Origin: Solenopsis invicta
Taxonomy: Eukaryota; Arthropoda; Insecta; Hymenoptera; Formicidae
DNA: 64,000 nucleotides
Assembly (NCBI RefSeq): GCF_016802725.1
Contig: NC_052675.1
Span: 10,952,638-11,016,637, forward strand
Reading direction: 5' to 3'
This document shows, one piece after another, positions 36,991 through 49,170 of this stretch. A program made the position numbers and the translations under genes. The notes under the pieces were generated by a model. It searched no databases. It saw only the letters and a program-made list of their open reading frames with translations, and was not told where the DNA came from. Positions within the stretch are counted from its first letter, which is position 1, and every line of letters begins with the position of its first letter.

Positions 36991-38996
36991 GAAGGCACAG
37001 CTAAACCGGAGGTCGCCTTAAGTATTTTCAACAGTCAATGTCTTCTAATAATTTAAGCATGGTTAACCTGCGGGTAAAACGTCTGTCATTAAACTTCAAG
37101 CGAATATCGTGTTTCCGTCACAAATTTCGAAATAAGATACTCGGTCGCATATCTATAAATCGCTACAGGTAATTTTCTTTTCCTGTAATTGTTCGCATTT
37201 CACGAATAATAACGTCAAGTTTTGCAACAATTTTAAATTTCACAGTCGAATGTTACTGGGTTGAAGATTTCAATAATAAATCGTTATCTATATATACCAT
37301 AACTACATATAACCATAACTTTTCTATTTCTGTTTTCGTTACGCGCGTATCAAACCATAGTATTATAAATATTGACGATAAATACCGTGGTGGAAAAAAA
37401 TCTCTTTATGCATCTTTTATCTGCGCCGCGGGAAAAGAGAAAGATGCGACGAAAACGAAAAGAAATAGCGAGAGAAAGAAGAGCCTGGATAAAGAAGGAG
37501 AGAGCGAGACGCGGGACGGGGGGGAGCAGATTACTATGTCTACCGGCGTGGCACGTGCCTGGGTCCCACGACGTAAATCAGCGCACGTGCCTCTCTCGCG
37601 GCCGCGAGCTTTTCCTCGGACAGGTTCAACGATCGATACCGAGAGGTATGATCGATGCCCCGGCGGCTTGTAATGGCCCCCGTATATCGCCTCCGAGGAT
37701 GAGAAAGCTCCGCGATAGAGAGAAGGATTCGTATAAACCTATAGAACTGTACAGGGTGTCTCGAAACTTCCGAATGTTTTTTTTTTTTTTTTTTAGTAGA
37801 AGATTGACTTAACCGATTTAAAATTCTTCCTTGACGAAATCAATTCGTCGAGAAAATTACTTGTATTAAGGACTTCGATAGCCGAATCTGAAATTGAGAT
37901 GAAGCCTAGTTAAATATTCGAGACTGAGATGCAAGATTTAATTATTTCGACTTTAATTAATTTACTCTCTCGATACTTAAATAACTCGAAAAAACTTTGA
38001 TTCTCGCAAATTGTTGAGTAATTTATCCCCCGATATCTTATCGTCGTTAAAATAACCTCTTTTGCAGTCTGCTCATTATCCACCGTGATTAAATAAGATA
38101 CGTGATGGTTTTGGGCCACCCCGTGCAGGTGCAGCAATCTGTGAGCAATCTATGAGACCCACGTATTACCGGCTATTACTCATAATTACCGAACACGATG
38201 CGCTCGATCGTATGTATCCACAGCGTAACGCGATATAACACGTCCCGTAATGAGCATATCTAGTAAACGCCGATGAAGGAAGAAGAAGTCGATGACGAAG
38301 CGAAGGAGATATTTCGTCGGCAACGAGCCATCGTCGGTCACGTGCCACCGAGTGAATCAAAAGGTTGCTGTGTACGGTCATTGAACGAGAGAGCAGGTTG
38401 GTGCTCTCACGCGCTGTGCGCGCACACGCACACACGAGCGTATGTGTGTACACTTATGCATATTTACTGATAGAGAGGTGTATGCAACGGTGTATGTATA
38501 TATATATCACGCGATTCACTCCTCTGCCGGGATGTGCAAACGAGACTGTTACGTAAGAGATGTGTCAGACCGCAAGTGCGATTGTAAGAGAACGGGAGAA
38601 GGAGGAAAGGGAAGAAACAGGGTGATATTAAATGACCCGGAATGAAATTCCCCGCTGAGGACGAGCGTAGAAATCAAATGTGGAGCGTTGCAGTTGCGGC
38701 AAGGAGGGCGAGACCGAGAAATCTAAGAGTTAATGGTCGTGTCGCGTTACAAAGTTGCATCTGGATAAGTTAAATCGTGAGAAACAAGAACCTACTATTA
38801 ATTGGGAGATAATGCAAGTACCGAATGCGGAAGGAGACAAAATCTGATAAAATATGACATCTCTTCTTTACAATAAAGTTATCTAATTCTTATAAAATGA
38901 GATTCGATTGTCATTCCTCGAATTATGATTTAATTATTACAAAATAATGTTGCACATTCATCAGTTGCGCCAATGTGATTTCTGTCGAATCTATTC
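36991..38996. other. Interval between inverted arms
   Basis: About 2 kb with the possible MITE at 37751-38124, a purine-rich stretch (37430-37520) and CA/TG-rich sequence near 38420-38460. No transposase-like or other conserved coding sequence was found, which argues against an intact autonomous element. Confidence 0.5.
37751..38124. mobile_element. Possible small MITE with GGGTG-type ends
   Basis: The left end ACAGGGTGTCTCGAAAC and the minus-strand right end ACGGGGTGGCCCAAAAC match at 13 of 17 positions over a 374-bp interval. GGGTG(T/G)C ends are common in small insect DNA elements. A poly-T run follows the left end (about 37777-37794). No clear target duplication is visible, so the boundaries are uncertain. 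It lies inside the interval between the two long inverted arms. Confidence 0.35.
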
Positions 38997-39144
38997 GGAT
39001 CACCTCGTAGAGTTATAACAGTAGCAGTAGCGGAAGTTACGGTACGACTCTTGACGAAGTAGCGCAATCTAATTTCTGCACACCTAACCATTTAATGAAC
39101 ACCGCTTGTCATCGTCGTGTGTCAAACCGTTATCCTACTTTTAC
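38997..39144 (-). repeat. Long inverted repeat, right arm
   Basis: This is the reverse-complement partner of 36841-36990, about 2 kb away. Read on the minus strand it runs GTAAAAGTAGGATAACGG at its outer end to TCTACGAGGTGATCCG at its inner end, in the same order as the left arm. The best-kept core is the 21-base run around the GATTGCGCTACTTCG sequence. No transposase was seen in the 2-kb interval. Confidence 0.8.
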
Positions 39145-41888
39145 CATGATCATTCTTCGATCATTGATCTACTCTAAAAAGAAAATAAAAAGTGTATGTG
39201 CGCGGAGAGGCGATTCATAGAAGAAATGACTGTTAGATAGGAATGTTTTATGTTAAAGTTGCGAGAAAAAGAAGGAGCAGCAGAAACGAGTGACTAACAA
39301 TAAGTGAAAGTAACGAACTGCATAAATCCTGAATACATGAAATTGGCATGGAGCAAGATAAATGGACAGGGGAAAGAGGATGCATACCGTACAAAGTGCA
39401 TGTGCAGAATGGCGAGAGTGAGAACGAGAGAAAGGGAGAGAGCGGCGATGAATAGAAAAGAGGGAGGAGAGAGAGATTCGAGGGAAGTGATTTACCGCAA
39501 ATTGCCCCGTTCGCCGGAGTCGCATTATAAGCATTGGGCAATCGCGTGCATGCGGCCAACGTCATGTGCGGCGAAAGAGCACGTGAGTCTCAAGCGAGCG
39601 AGCGACTCGCGAGAAGGCTTCTTCTTGCCCCTAGGAGAGAAGCCGAGAAATCATCTCCCAAACATGCGGGAGGTGAGAAGAGTATACTGGCGGCTAGAAA
39701 AGTCTGCGAAAAAGTCTGCAGAAGTCTGGACAATTTTCGGAAAGTTTCACGCGTTGATTGACGTTTCATTTATATAACTATAGAGAACTGTACAGAAGAA
39801 TGTATGTAATTAGACAGATATTTATTATTTTTAGTGACATCGAGGATATAGCTAAGAGACGAGGTGTAATAATCGAGGCGTCATGACTGGGCAAGTTGGC
39901 GATATTTATTATTATCACCTTCAAAATATGTAATTAATACACACTTCTTCTTCTCTGTCTTTTTTCGTAAATATATATATCTATATATATTTTTTTTTTC
40001 TTCAGAACAGAAAATTGTTACATTAAATCTATTTTTATTCTTTCGACGCGTTTCTCGAATTCCCCTCCGTGGAAAGGAACGGACGGAACTCTCCTATCAG
40101 CCATTCACATCGACGAATTTCAACGCGCGTCGTAAAGATGCTCGCTTGACTTCTCGCTAGGCCGCCGTAATTTCTTTACAATGCTGTACGGGGCGCGTGC
40201 TCCGTGGGCGTGTTCCGCGAAAATAAATCCAAGCCTCGCGCAGACTCAAGCGAAATGCGATTTACCGCTTCCGAGTGTGCGTCTGACCCGCGAAGATCGC
40301 GAGGGCCGTGACCCCCCGCTGCTGCCTTCCGGCATCTGGTTGTATCGCGAATCTGGTGCGGCTTAGATTCTTCTCACGGCAATTACGCCTTATTTAACTC
40401 TCTCGTTGACCTCCGAGATACATTCCCTGCACTTGCAACTTCGTGAGTTATTTATTTGACATCGACGTAGCTTCGGAAAATCGTCCATCAGCGGGAATTA
40501 ATGAAAAAAAATTTAATTAGCTCGCAGAAACGTTAAGCATCAAAATTAAGCTGATCCGTACGAATGGAAAATCGGTCAGTCGTCATCGAGCCGTCAGAAA
40601 AAATGTATTTTTCATTTAATAAAGTTGGATTTAAATCCTCGACGGAGGATATTTATAAAGAAATATGTGAATAAATTTATGCAAATGATAAATAAGTATT
40701 TACCTTGTCACGAAGGCAATTTAATTGGGAGTCATTGAATTTAATAATATACAGAAGAAAAATGAATAATTGGCATTTCGTGATTCTCCTATCTTTTCCA
40801 CTTATTATTATCTTTCAATGATGTAAGTAACTGACTTGAAGGTCACATATCGCACACGCTATCCCGATGTCAATTATTATCGCCGACGCAGCGGCACATA
40901 TGCAAGCGCAACGTCGACTAACTCGTCGCCGAGTATCTCGATGCCTTTTACGAGGACGTATTCATCGGGCTGGATAGACCATCGCCTGTACGGTTGCTGT
41001 ACGGTACGTGCTTGACGAAACGAGGTCTATCGCCGTCGCGGCAGTTTGCAAGTTAGCAAATTTCCTCGGTCGCAATATCAAAAGCGGCGAAACTTGGCTG
41101 AATATCACCAAAGCGATGACATTTGCCCTTGTATTACGAGACCTTTTCATACACATACACACATAAACTCTCTTTCTCTCTCTCTCTCTCTCTCGCTCTC
41201 TAAAACACACACATATTCTCTCTCTCGTTCTGTCTCTTGCTCCTTAGCTTTTACTACTACTCTCCTCACTGAATATTTCCGCGTCGCGTTAAAACACCCG
41301 TTCGTCCCCTGCCGTATCGCCCGCGGGCGATATACACTTCTCGGTGGCCCTAATCGCCCTGTACGCGAGGTTAACACCTTTAATCCTTTGTACAAGCGGA
41401 CGTCGTGCTAAGCTCCCCCCGAGGATATCAGAATTCCACGTTGAAATTTATCGTCTTCCACTCTCTGCTCCATTCTTTCGTTGATATCACGTTTGTATTA
41501 GCTAATTGTACGTATAAAAATATTGCACGATTTGTCTCTTATTGATTGGATTTTTTTTCGCTAGAACTCAACCGAGAGAAATATTTTACATGTAATAAAA
41601 ATATTAAAAGAGTTCAAGAGAATTTTGCGTCAAAAAAAGTTAATTAAAAAAAATAAATAAATAAATTTTAGGTCGGTATTTAAAAAATCATGCATCTCTG
41701 TAGAATTTTAAACATTTAATTTTTTTAAAATTAATTTTCAATATTATTTAATATTATTGAATACATTTAAATCTCTTTCTAAGGAATTCCTAAGATACTT
41801 GAAATTATTAAAAATTTTGTATGTCATATAAGAAGTCTTAGAAATCTTTAATCTCGAATGTTAAAAAATCATAAATATCAGCTTTATA
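39145..41888. other. Non-coding, mixed
   Basis: Mixed sequence with a CpG-rich patch at about 40040-40370, an ATATATAT tract near 39970-39990, and a very AT-rich stretch (41520-41888) into which the foldback MITE is inserted. No gene was recognised. Confidence 0.5.
41149..41230 (+). repeat. Compound (CA)n/(CT)n microsatellite
   Basis: ACACATACACACA is followed by a long CT run (about 41175-41200), ACACACACA, and another CT run. Confidence 0.88.
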
Positions 41889-42131
41889 CACAGAAAAAAA
41901 TTTAATATCAAATCAACAATTTATTGTTTCACATATAAGCAAGAATATAAAATCTTCTTGGAAGATTTTATAACCTTGAACAGACATAATTTGCCTACAT
42001 GAAGAAAATTTTTCTCTTCGTACAAGCAAATTATGTCTGATTAAAATTATAAATTCTTCCAAGAAGATTTGATATTCTGGCTTATATATGAAACAATCAA
42101 TTGTTGATTTGATATTAATTTTTTTTCTATG
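41889..42131. mobile_element. Foldback MITE (243 bp, two ~119-bp arms)
   Basis: The left arm (about 41889-42008) reads CACAGAAAAAAATTTAATATC at its outer end, and the right arm (about 42010-42131) is its inverted copy, read on the minus strand as CATAGAAAAAAAATTAATATC. I count about 16 differences over about 119 aligned bases, roughly 86% identity. There is almost no loop: the centre is GAAGAAAATTTTTCTCTTC. TA flanks both ends (41887-41888 and 42132-42133), suggesting a Tc1/mariner-type mover. There is no coding capacity. A transcript from either strand would fold into a long hairpin. Confidence 0.85.
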
Positions 42132-43518
42132 TAGTTTATTACGAAACGCGAGTGTCGAAAGGCAAGAATACGATTCCCGTGATATGCTTTCGATTTGTGA
42201 AAATTACGGATGACCGTTCGTGAGCGAATAAAATGTGAGAAGTAGTTTTCTGATGTGAAAAATTACTTTGCACCTCGCGCGCGCGAGTACGAGTTCTGGC
42301 AGGTCTGTCGATACATCCTGAGCCTCTAATTAATGGCCGTAGTTCGCCGAGACCGTGCGTTTCATTCGTCGATAACGTCACGTAAGCCCGAAGTTTCGCT
42401 TCTGTAGTAATTCCATTAGGAGGAGAGAAAAAAAGGGCACTATTTTCTCCTCGTATAATTACGGAACGCTCACTTCGCTTCCGGGGCTCAAGACAGCCGA
42501 ATGACCCACGCGAGAGATTTATGTCGCGTCAGCATACGACGCCGCGAGGTATTATGCTTCCTTGGGGAGGCCAGCACGTGTCCTGATGACGTTGAGGCTA
42601 CCAGGCGAATGTTAGCAGGTATTGTGTTACGTGAATAAAGCGAAACGAATTTCTTCAGGTCGTATTCATCGAAATGAATGCTGTGAGAAATATAAGCAAG
42701 GACATTACAGCGCGTGTGCTTAAAATGCAAATGTACCTCGGGTAAGAGGTTACGGGAAAAAAATGTGAATGTTGAGAAGATATATTGTAATATTTATTTT
42801 GTTTTGCAAATATTTTTTTAAATATTTTTTTTATATATCGATGGGTGCTTTCTTTGGCTCTCTAATGAATAAACAAATACTCGAAAGTACGAAGCAAAAT
42901 GCCGCGTACTAAGAGCAAGAGATCGTTCATGTGAAATGCATAATGCGCATCTCCACGCTCTTGCCTTAAAACAAAATGCCCCTGCCTCTTATCTTTCGCT
43001 AAGAAGTATTTTCACTTTATTTACAAGACCTGCCGTTTCTGCAAGACCGCCAAAGTGCGCCGCGACTAATCGACTTATTCCACTGTTGTATCGATGCAAA
43101 ATCGTGAAAATAACTTGGCTCATCAAGTGCAATCTTCGGTGTCCATTACGCGGAATTGCCATCCGTTTCGTAAGACAAAAACCACCACTTTCCACGTTCG
43201 CTCGCTCACGTGCCGTCCTAATTGCGATCGCGCATCTCGCAGTCGTCAAAGAAGTTTCCCCTCCCCCGTCCCCTTCGTCAAAAGCGGGGAATGCGATGAC
43301 CGAGCAATGACGATCTAGAGACGTAGTTGCCAGTAAATATCGAGACCGACCGTCGTGCCGCAATCTCCCTCGGACGACGGGAACCGGGCCGTTATCCTCA
43401 AAGCTTGATATCCCCGGTATAATTACGGGTAATTAGCTGTTACGCGCAATTGGTAATAATAGCCGTGTCCAGTCCCTGGCATTCTGGCCGAGACGGTCGA
43501 GGTGCAGCGCGCGGGCGA

Positions 43519-43558
43519 GATCGCGGTCGGTGCAGTTTTCTCTGCACCGACCGCGATC
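43519..43558. repeat. Perfect 17-bp GC-rich hairpin
   Basis: GATCGCGGTCGGTGCAG (43519-43535) is followed by the loop TTTTCT and its exact reverse complement (43542-43558). Pairing can extend four more bases if one base is bulged. It has no run of T after the stem and is shorter and more perfect than a typical animal pri-microRNA. Function is unknown. Confidence 0.85.
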
Positions 43559-45658
43559 CTCGTGGATGTGCGACGTGTTTTGCCGATCCTCTTCCTCGCG
43601 TGGGAAGGATGAGGTCTCCTGTGATTTAACCTGGTCTTTAGACTCGCTAAATCCTTTCAAGTTAATTTCTTGACTTGAGCCGCCGAGCGAGATGACGCGA
43701 CGCGACGGTTTTTCGTCGAATGTTCGCGAATCCGGTTATATTGTACTTACAAAGGTACGTTTGAGCGATATTTCATCTCGTGGAATCTTGTGTGACAACG
43801 CCGACAAGAAGCACGCTGTTACACGAAGATACGAAATTCTTGACGACAATAGTAGTTTAATTTGCTTCGAACGCAAGTGCAACGGGTGACCATTAATCGA
43901 AATGGCGCATCTATTATTTAAAGATCAGTTTTGCCAATAATTCTCAATCAAATTCAGAATAAAATAATATGTAATTTACTTGTTTCTTCCATAATGCACG
44001 AAATAACAAGCGCTTTTAAATCCGATATAATTTACAAGAGGCGTCAACGGATAAGTTGCAAAGTCCTCAATCAGCACTTATTTACCCCCGAAAGTCTGGT
44101 CTCGACACTCAATCGGAATCTCGCCGATTATCTCTGAAAGCGAACTGCAGCGAAACTCCGTCGCGCCGGAAACGCGCGACGAAACTTTTAGCACACAGAG
44201 AGTTAACGCTGGTGTTTTTGCCCGATCGTTTTGCTCTCAAGCGGCGCGACCGCCACTTGTAAAGATTTTCACGACTGAACTTCCGGATCGTTGTACGCGC
44301 ATTTTCGTAAATCTTGGCACGACGGCATTTCCGACTCGATCCATTGATGCAAAGTGTCATCTTTTTCCGCGGTGGGACTCGAGAAGTTTTCGATCGAAAA
44401 AAAAGTCGGGCGAGATGAGCTTGAGAGTATCGATTTAAGAGAGGTGGCCAAAACTTTACTGCTGCAACGAACAATATTAAAATATTATTATAATATATAT
44501 TAATATTAAAATATTACGACAGGGGATAGGAAAAAGTATTAATTGACTCCAAGCTTAATATTTAATCTTTATTTTATTAAGAAGGGAACGGAGAGAAATA
44601 TTCAGTTATTGATTTATCTCGTATCGAGGGCGGAGTATTTTCGCCAGCAATCGGCGCGCTTTCTTTCTCGGAATATCGAATCGACGGGGAATCGCGGCGC
44701 TATACCGCCGAGGAAAGCGTAAGACGGAAATTACGCAGTGTCGGGCGAAAATTGAGAATTTCCATATTGCGAGAGCGCGGAAGTAAAACACACCCGGTGG
44801 CGTGCTTCGACATTTATCGCCGTAACTGTTCTCGCTTTGCGTACACCGCCACTAACGTCGCGCCGACCCGGAGTCGCGCAATATCGGGCCACGTTGTAAC
44901 TTACTTGGCGCAAAGCCGGCGAGTTAAAAGTCGATAAGTGCCTCGCTATTCGCCAGCAACGGCGAAAAAGTCGACTCGAGTCCCTTCGCGATCGCTAGAG
45001 AAAGTAAGTGTCATCAAAATGTCTCTCTTGCCTCCATTGCGAATCGGAGGACTCTCGTTCCCAAGATATCTTTCTGTTTTCATGTAATAGTGACATAGAT
45101 ATGGTCGGATAAGGTCAGGTCAAAAAGCTTTCTGTATACTATTGCAAATAAATCTCTATCAAAATCATTTAAACTTTCGTCCGTTTATCCGTAAGGCTAA
45201 TATTAAACAAGAAAATACGAGAGAGAATGTGTATCGCGCTCGTTTCCGAGCTCCTCATTGTGTACGCGAGCAAACAAGAACACAGAGATTCTATCTCAAA
45301 CAGAGCTCGAACAAACTTCATGTTATCTTCAGCTAGGAAGCATCGCTCGTTAACTAAACGTTCATTGCCGACCAAATCTCGTGCGGACCAACCGACGTTC
45401 GCTCCCTGCGACGCGCGATGCGCGACGAGGGTGCTTATCGGTTTGGAATTTAAGTCGACGCGGGCAATTAGGCAGCGAGACGCAGTCACGCGGGTATAAT
45501 CTGCTTACGAGCGTGGCGGCGCGGCGCGTGGGCGCGCACCTGTGTGTCTCTCGGTGCCGATGTGTTGGTGTGTCTCTGACACTTCCTCCGCGGGGTCGTG
45601 GCCACGATTCGCGCCACGGTTTCCGGTGATACCGTTACCGCGTTTCGCATTTCCGCCG

Positions 45659-45678
45659 TCCGCCGCCGCCGCCGCCGC
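45659..45678 (+). repeat. (CCG)n trinucleotide repeat
   Basis: About six CCG units at the centre of a CpG-dense segment (about 45380-45800). Confidence 0.85.
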
Positions 45679-45895
45679 GCACGCACTATGCTTCGCTTCG
45701 AGGGGAGTATGTAATTTATGCGCGGTGGATAATCCACCGAGCGGGCGATAAATCATTCATCGCGGCCGAGTCGCGTCACGGCGCCCGCCGCCGTCTCCTT
45801 CTCTCCTCGTATTCTCTACTTGCCCCGAAACGTACTCGTTTACACGACGAGCACTCCGGAGAGAGAGCGGAAGTTTTAGCCAAGACAGAATGCAT

Positions 45896-45919
45896 TAGAA
45901 TAGAATGGAATAGAATAGG
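45896..45919 (+). repeat. Imperfect (TAGAA)n pentamer repeat
   Basis: About five units of TAGAA/TGGAA just after a CpG-rich segment. Confidence 0.6.
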
Positions 45920-46631
45920 TGACTATGTGGAACTTAAACTGAATCTTCTGACAATGAGATGCAAGAGGTCGAACGAAGTAGGTACGGAACGACAAGGTAC
46001 ATGTGTACGTACGTAGGATGATGTGCTATGATCTCGAAATAAAACCCCGTAATTTTACGATATGCAAATCAGATGAAATAACAAGTAATTTTCCGCTAAA
46101 ATATGACCCGTAAATATATTTATTACAAGATTTACAATTAAATAACACACTAATATTTTTGTGGTCCAGAATTATAAAAAAAATTGAAACAACAGACCTC
46201 TTACTTTAAAAATATCTAACACTAAACTCGAATAAACGAGCCATTGATTTTGAACATTAAATAATCATCATCGTTGAATCGACTTAATTTTTTTAGATAT
46301 TATTAGCCTAATACGTGTCGCATTTTATGTGTAATTTGTGAAATCCAGAAAATTCCTTTAAAAAAGTAAAACGTGTTTAGTTTGAAGGTTGACAAGTTCA
46401 AATAGAGTTTAGAAATTCGCTTAGGGCCCTTCGGGAAAGATGATGCGTTCTCGGAAATACTGATCCTAACATACTTTGAAATTTCCGGGGTGTATCGGCC
46501 TGGCGCGTTCGCAGGTCGTCGGCCCATCGCGAGATTAGAGCAATTTGACCAGGAGGAGAGGATGAGAGCAGGCGGAAATTGTGCTCCGATTGACCCGCGA
46601 GACCCCCGTCAACAACGAGGGAGGTGGAAGG

Positions 46632-46685
46632 AGAAAGAGAGAGAGCGAGAGAGAGAGAGAGAGAAAGAGAGAGAGCGAGAGAGAA
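46632..46685 (+). repeat. (GA)n-rich microsatellite
   Basis: About 54 bases of GA units with AAAG and GCGA interruptions. The segment GAAAGAGAGAGAGCGAGAGA occurs twice, about 30 bases apart. Confidence 0.9.
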
Positions 46686-48280
46686 ATCGATCGATCCTTT
46701 TTTTCTCGCCGGAAGTAGGAACATGCACCTTACCTACGTATGCAATGCGCGCGTGCAACAACGTTGCTGCACTCGTCGACCTCGTCCTCTCGCTCGCGCC
46801 GTTTCAGATGCTATCGCGGCGCCAGCCGGCGGGATAATGCTACTCTTCGAGGATCACGTAGAAGAGACCTCTCCCACTCTCACTCTTGTTATTCCCCGCG
46901 TGGACCGTCCCTAGCGGTTATTTTAGAGGCCAAATACGAAGTGCATACATCGTGCATGCGTATCTCTTTCTCTTTCGCATCCCTCTCTTTTTCCCTCTCG
47001 GCCATCGCGATCTCTCACGATATATTCTCGTCTCGTCTCGTATAAAATTCCCACGGGAAAAGACTCGTTATGTCGCGCGTTTATTCATGAGTCCCACGAG
47101 TTATGACTTTTGTGTCCACTGACGCGCGCTACTGACATCGATGTACTCCGTCTTGCGTTGTTTTTGTACGCACCGGAATGCCAATCAATTTTCGTTGTTT
47201 GTCTTTTTAATTCTTTTTTTTCTTTTTTAAGTTCATCTGATGTCAATTATTTGAAAAAGGAGCGATTCGCTGCCTTCAGAAAGAATGTCCTGACTGAAAA
47301 TAGTAGTCCGAGAGTATCGCTATCTTGGATTATAGAATCGCCAATGTCATTTTGTGGTTCGGAAGAAGGCGGAGGAAAAGGAGGAGAGAAGTGTCCTAGA
47401 TCAAAAGTAGGACATTAAATGTTTCTCTAAGCCGCAGAATGACATTGATTACACAACACCGCGCTTTCAAGGTACTGAATTAATGCGGAGTCGTATCCTA
47501 TTTATCAGAAGCATGTATCTATCAAGATGTAACTGAGAATGGTAAAACCCGTTACTTTACTTACCATCATCGCTATTTTGATAAGTACACAACCATAGAT
47601 TATGGTCTGAGCAAATCGCGTATTATACGCTATAAATATGATTCTATAATGTTTCTCGTGTATGAAAATAGCGAAAACGGAGAATTCAAAATTACATTAA
47701 TAAAAGTTAATTGGCAAATGACTGGTAAGATTAATGACGATACAATAAATTAAAAGAAATGAAAATATGTATAATTTAGGGAAATAAAATTTGTCATGAT
47801 TTACGAGTACCAATATTTCAAGGAAAAGCCAATAAAATTTGCTTACTTCGAAATTCGACACACTCGAAAATCCAACGGAATCCCCATAAATCCAGCGATT
47901 TTCAGAAGAGTGATCTGTAATCGATGTTACTATGAACGGCTGTCGTTTGACGACAATCACCCTCTCGCGAAGACTTTCTTATCCCCATTGTTCGCGTCCG
48001 TTTTCTTCCTTTCCCCTTTTTATATCGGCGCGGGTTATTGTTATTCAAAGTGTAGCCGATACGAGTTGCCGAAGTACTTAAGGGCTCCGATCGCGCGAGA
48101 GCGGAATCCATATTGGTGGGCAAATCCACGACAATTTCTTCTCGATGTCTTTCGTCATTCTTGGAAGAGATTAAGGTCTCTGCCTGCAAAAGATTACAAC
48201 GAATTTCCCGGCATGCGTGCGAGATTTACCTATTAATCGATCTCAATCGTTGTTTTCATACATGCATGTGATGATGATTT

Positions 48281-48315
48281 GTGTGTGTGTGTTTGTGTGT
48301 GTGCGCGCGTGCGCG
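48281..48315 (+). repeat. (GT)n-(GC)n alternating tract
   Basis: GT units pass into GCGCGCGTGCGCG. Continuous purine-pyrimidine alternation with one TTT break; Z-DNA prone. Confidence 0.88.
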
Positions 48316-49090
48316 AGGATGCCTTATCTTCGAGATGCTCTCTTTCGTCGAGAATTCCTCGTAAACTCGAGGAGAGAGAGAAAGCAACCGAAGCGTCATA
48401 ATATGAGGTGGAATCGTTTCGTTCGACAAATACTACTTATTTCCCCTTAAGACGCTTCCTTTCTTTTCAACCCCTCAAGAAATAATATAGTAGTTTACAT
48501 AGATGTCTTTTGAGAGACTTGTATATTGTTTCTTTAATATACAAGATGTATAACATGATATTACGCGTTCCAAATATATTTTGATAAATTCTTTAAATTC
48601 GAATAATCTACGAGTATTTAATGGAGACCCTTCCATTATAACATTTTATCATTCATTTTTGAGTATTTCATTTTTCTTGTTATCGCTGATTATTGCGCTA
48701 ATTAATTTCTAGATTAAAATTCGTTGAACGTTTGAAATTGCATGATTATCAGAAATTATAAATCTGGAATAATACCTATAATATTTTATCTCTTTCTTTC
48801 TCTCTTTCTCCCTTTTATATTAGTACTTAAAAAATAAACTCACTATTTCGTGCAAATATTAAAACTATTTTAAGGAGAAATAAAAAATTCGCTTTGTTAT
48901 ATTTTTCATGACAAAATGCGTATCCGCGTGGTAATTAAAAAGCGGATTCAAACATTGAAGTCTTGAATGCCGTACTATTCTAGATATTTCTATAGAAAAG
49001 ATAGAGAGGAAGATTCTTTTCAGAAAGCAGACGGTATTCATTGTAACTGACGATTTTCTCATTTAAGCATGAAATAATAATAATCATCAC

Positions 49091-49120
49091 CACTCTTTCT
49101 TCTCTCTGTTTCAGGTAAGC
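49091..49120 (+). promoter_or_regulatory. Recursive (ratchet) splice site 2
   Basis: A long uninterrupted pyrimidine tract (49091-49112, almost all C and T) runs into TTTCAG followed directly by GTAAGC. The acceptor ends at 49114 and the donor starts at 49115. The design matches the site at 17252 and lies on the same strand 31.9 kb downstream. Spacing of tens of kilobases between ratchet points is usual in long insect introns. A further donor follows at 49171. The donor half, GTAAGC, is slightly weaker than GTAAGT. The alternative reading is a normal acceptor of a short exon. Confidence 0.72.
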
Positions 49121-49170
49121 TTCTCTTTCAACCATTAGCCGCGAATGCCACTAGATACGCCGGCGAGTCG
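49115..49170 (+). other. Candidate recursive-splice exon 2 (56 nt)
   Basis: The segment is bounded by the ratchet acceptor (ends 49114) and a strong donor GTAAGTTCC starting at 49171. Frames 1 and 2 contain stops (TAG after seven codons; TAA at once). Frame 3 is open throughout (KLLFQPLAANATRYAGES), so a short coding cassette exon is possible here, unlike at the 17 kb site. The length suits an RS-exon or microexon. Function is unknown. The call rests on splice-site grammar and on recurrence of the same arrangement at 17.25 kb. Confidence 0.52.

Larger units (their letters stand above)
42134..49090. other. Non-coding, upstream of ratchet site 2
   Basis: CpG-containing sequence (42140-45900, densest at 45380-45800), AT-rich parts (44460-44580, 46030-46330, 47500-47900 and 48450-49080) and an AT palindrome-like run at 44466-44515. 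Open frames occur, the longest coherent one at 47796-48236, but none has a recognised domain. Confidence 0.5.

Noticed and set aside
47796..48236. 146-codon plus-strand open frame of balanced composition
   Set aside because: It looks less biased than the others but matches no family I recognise and has no supporting context. Conservation of reading frame in relatives would be needed.
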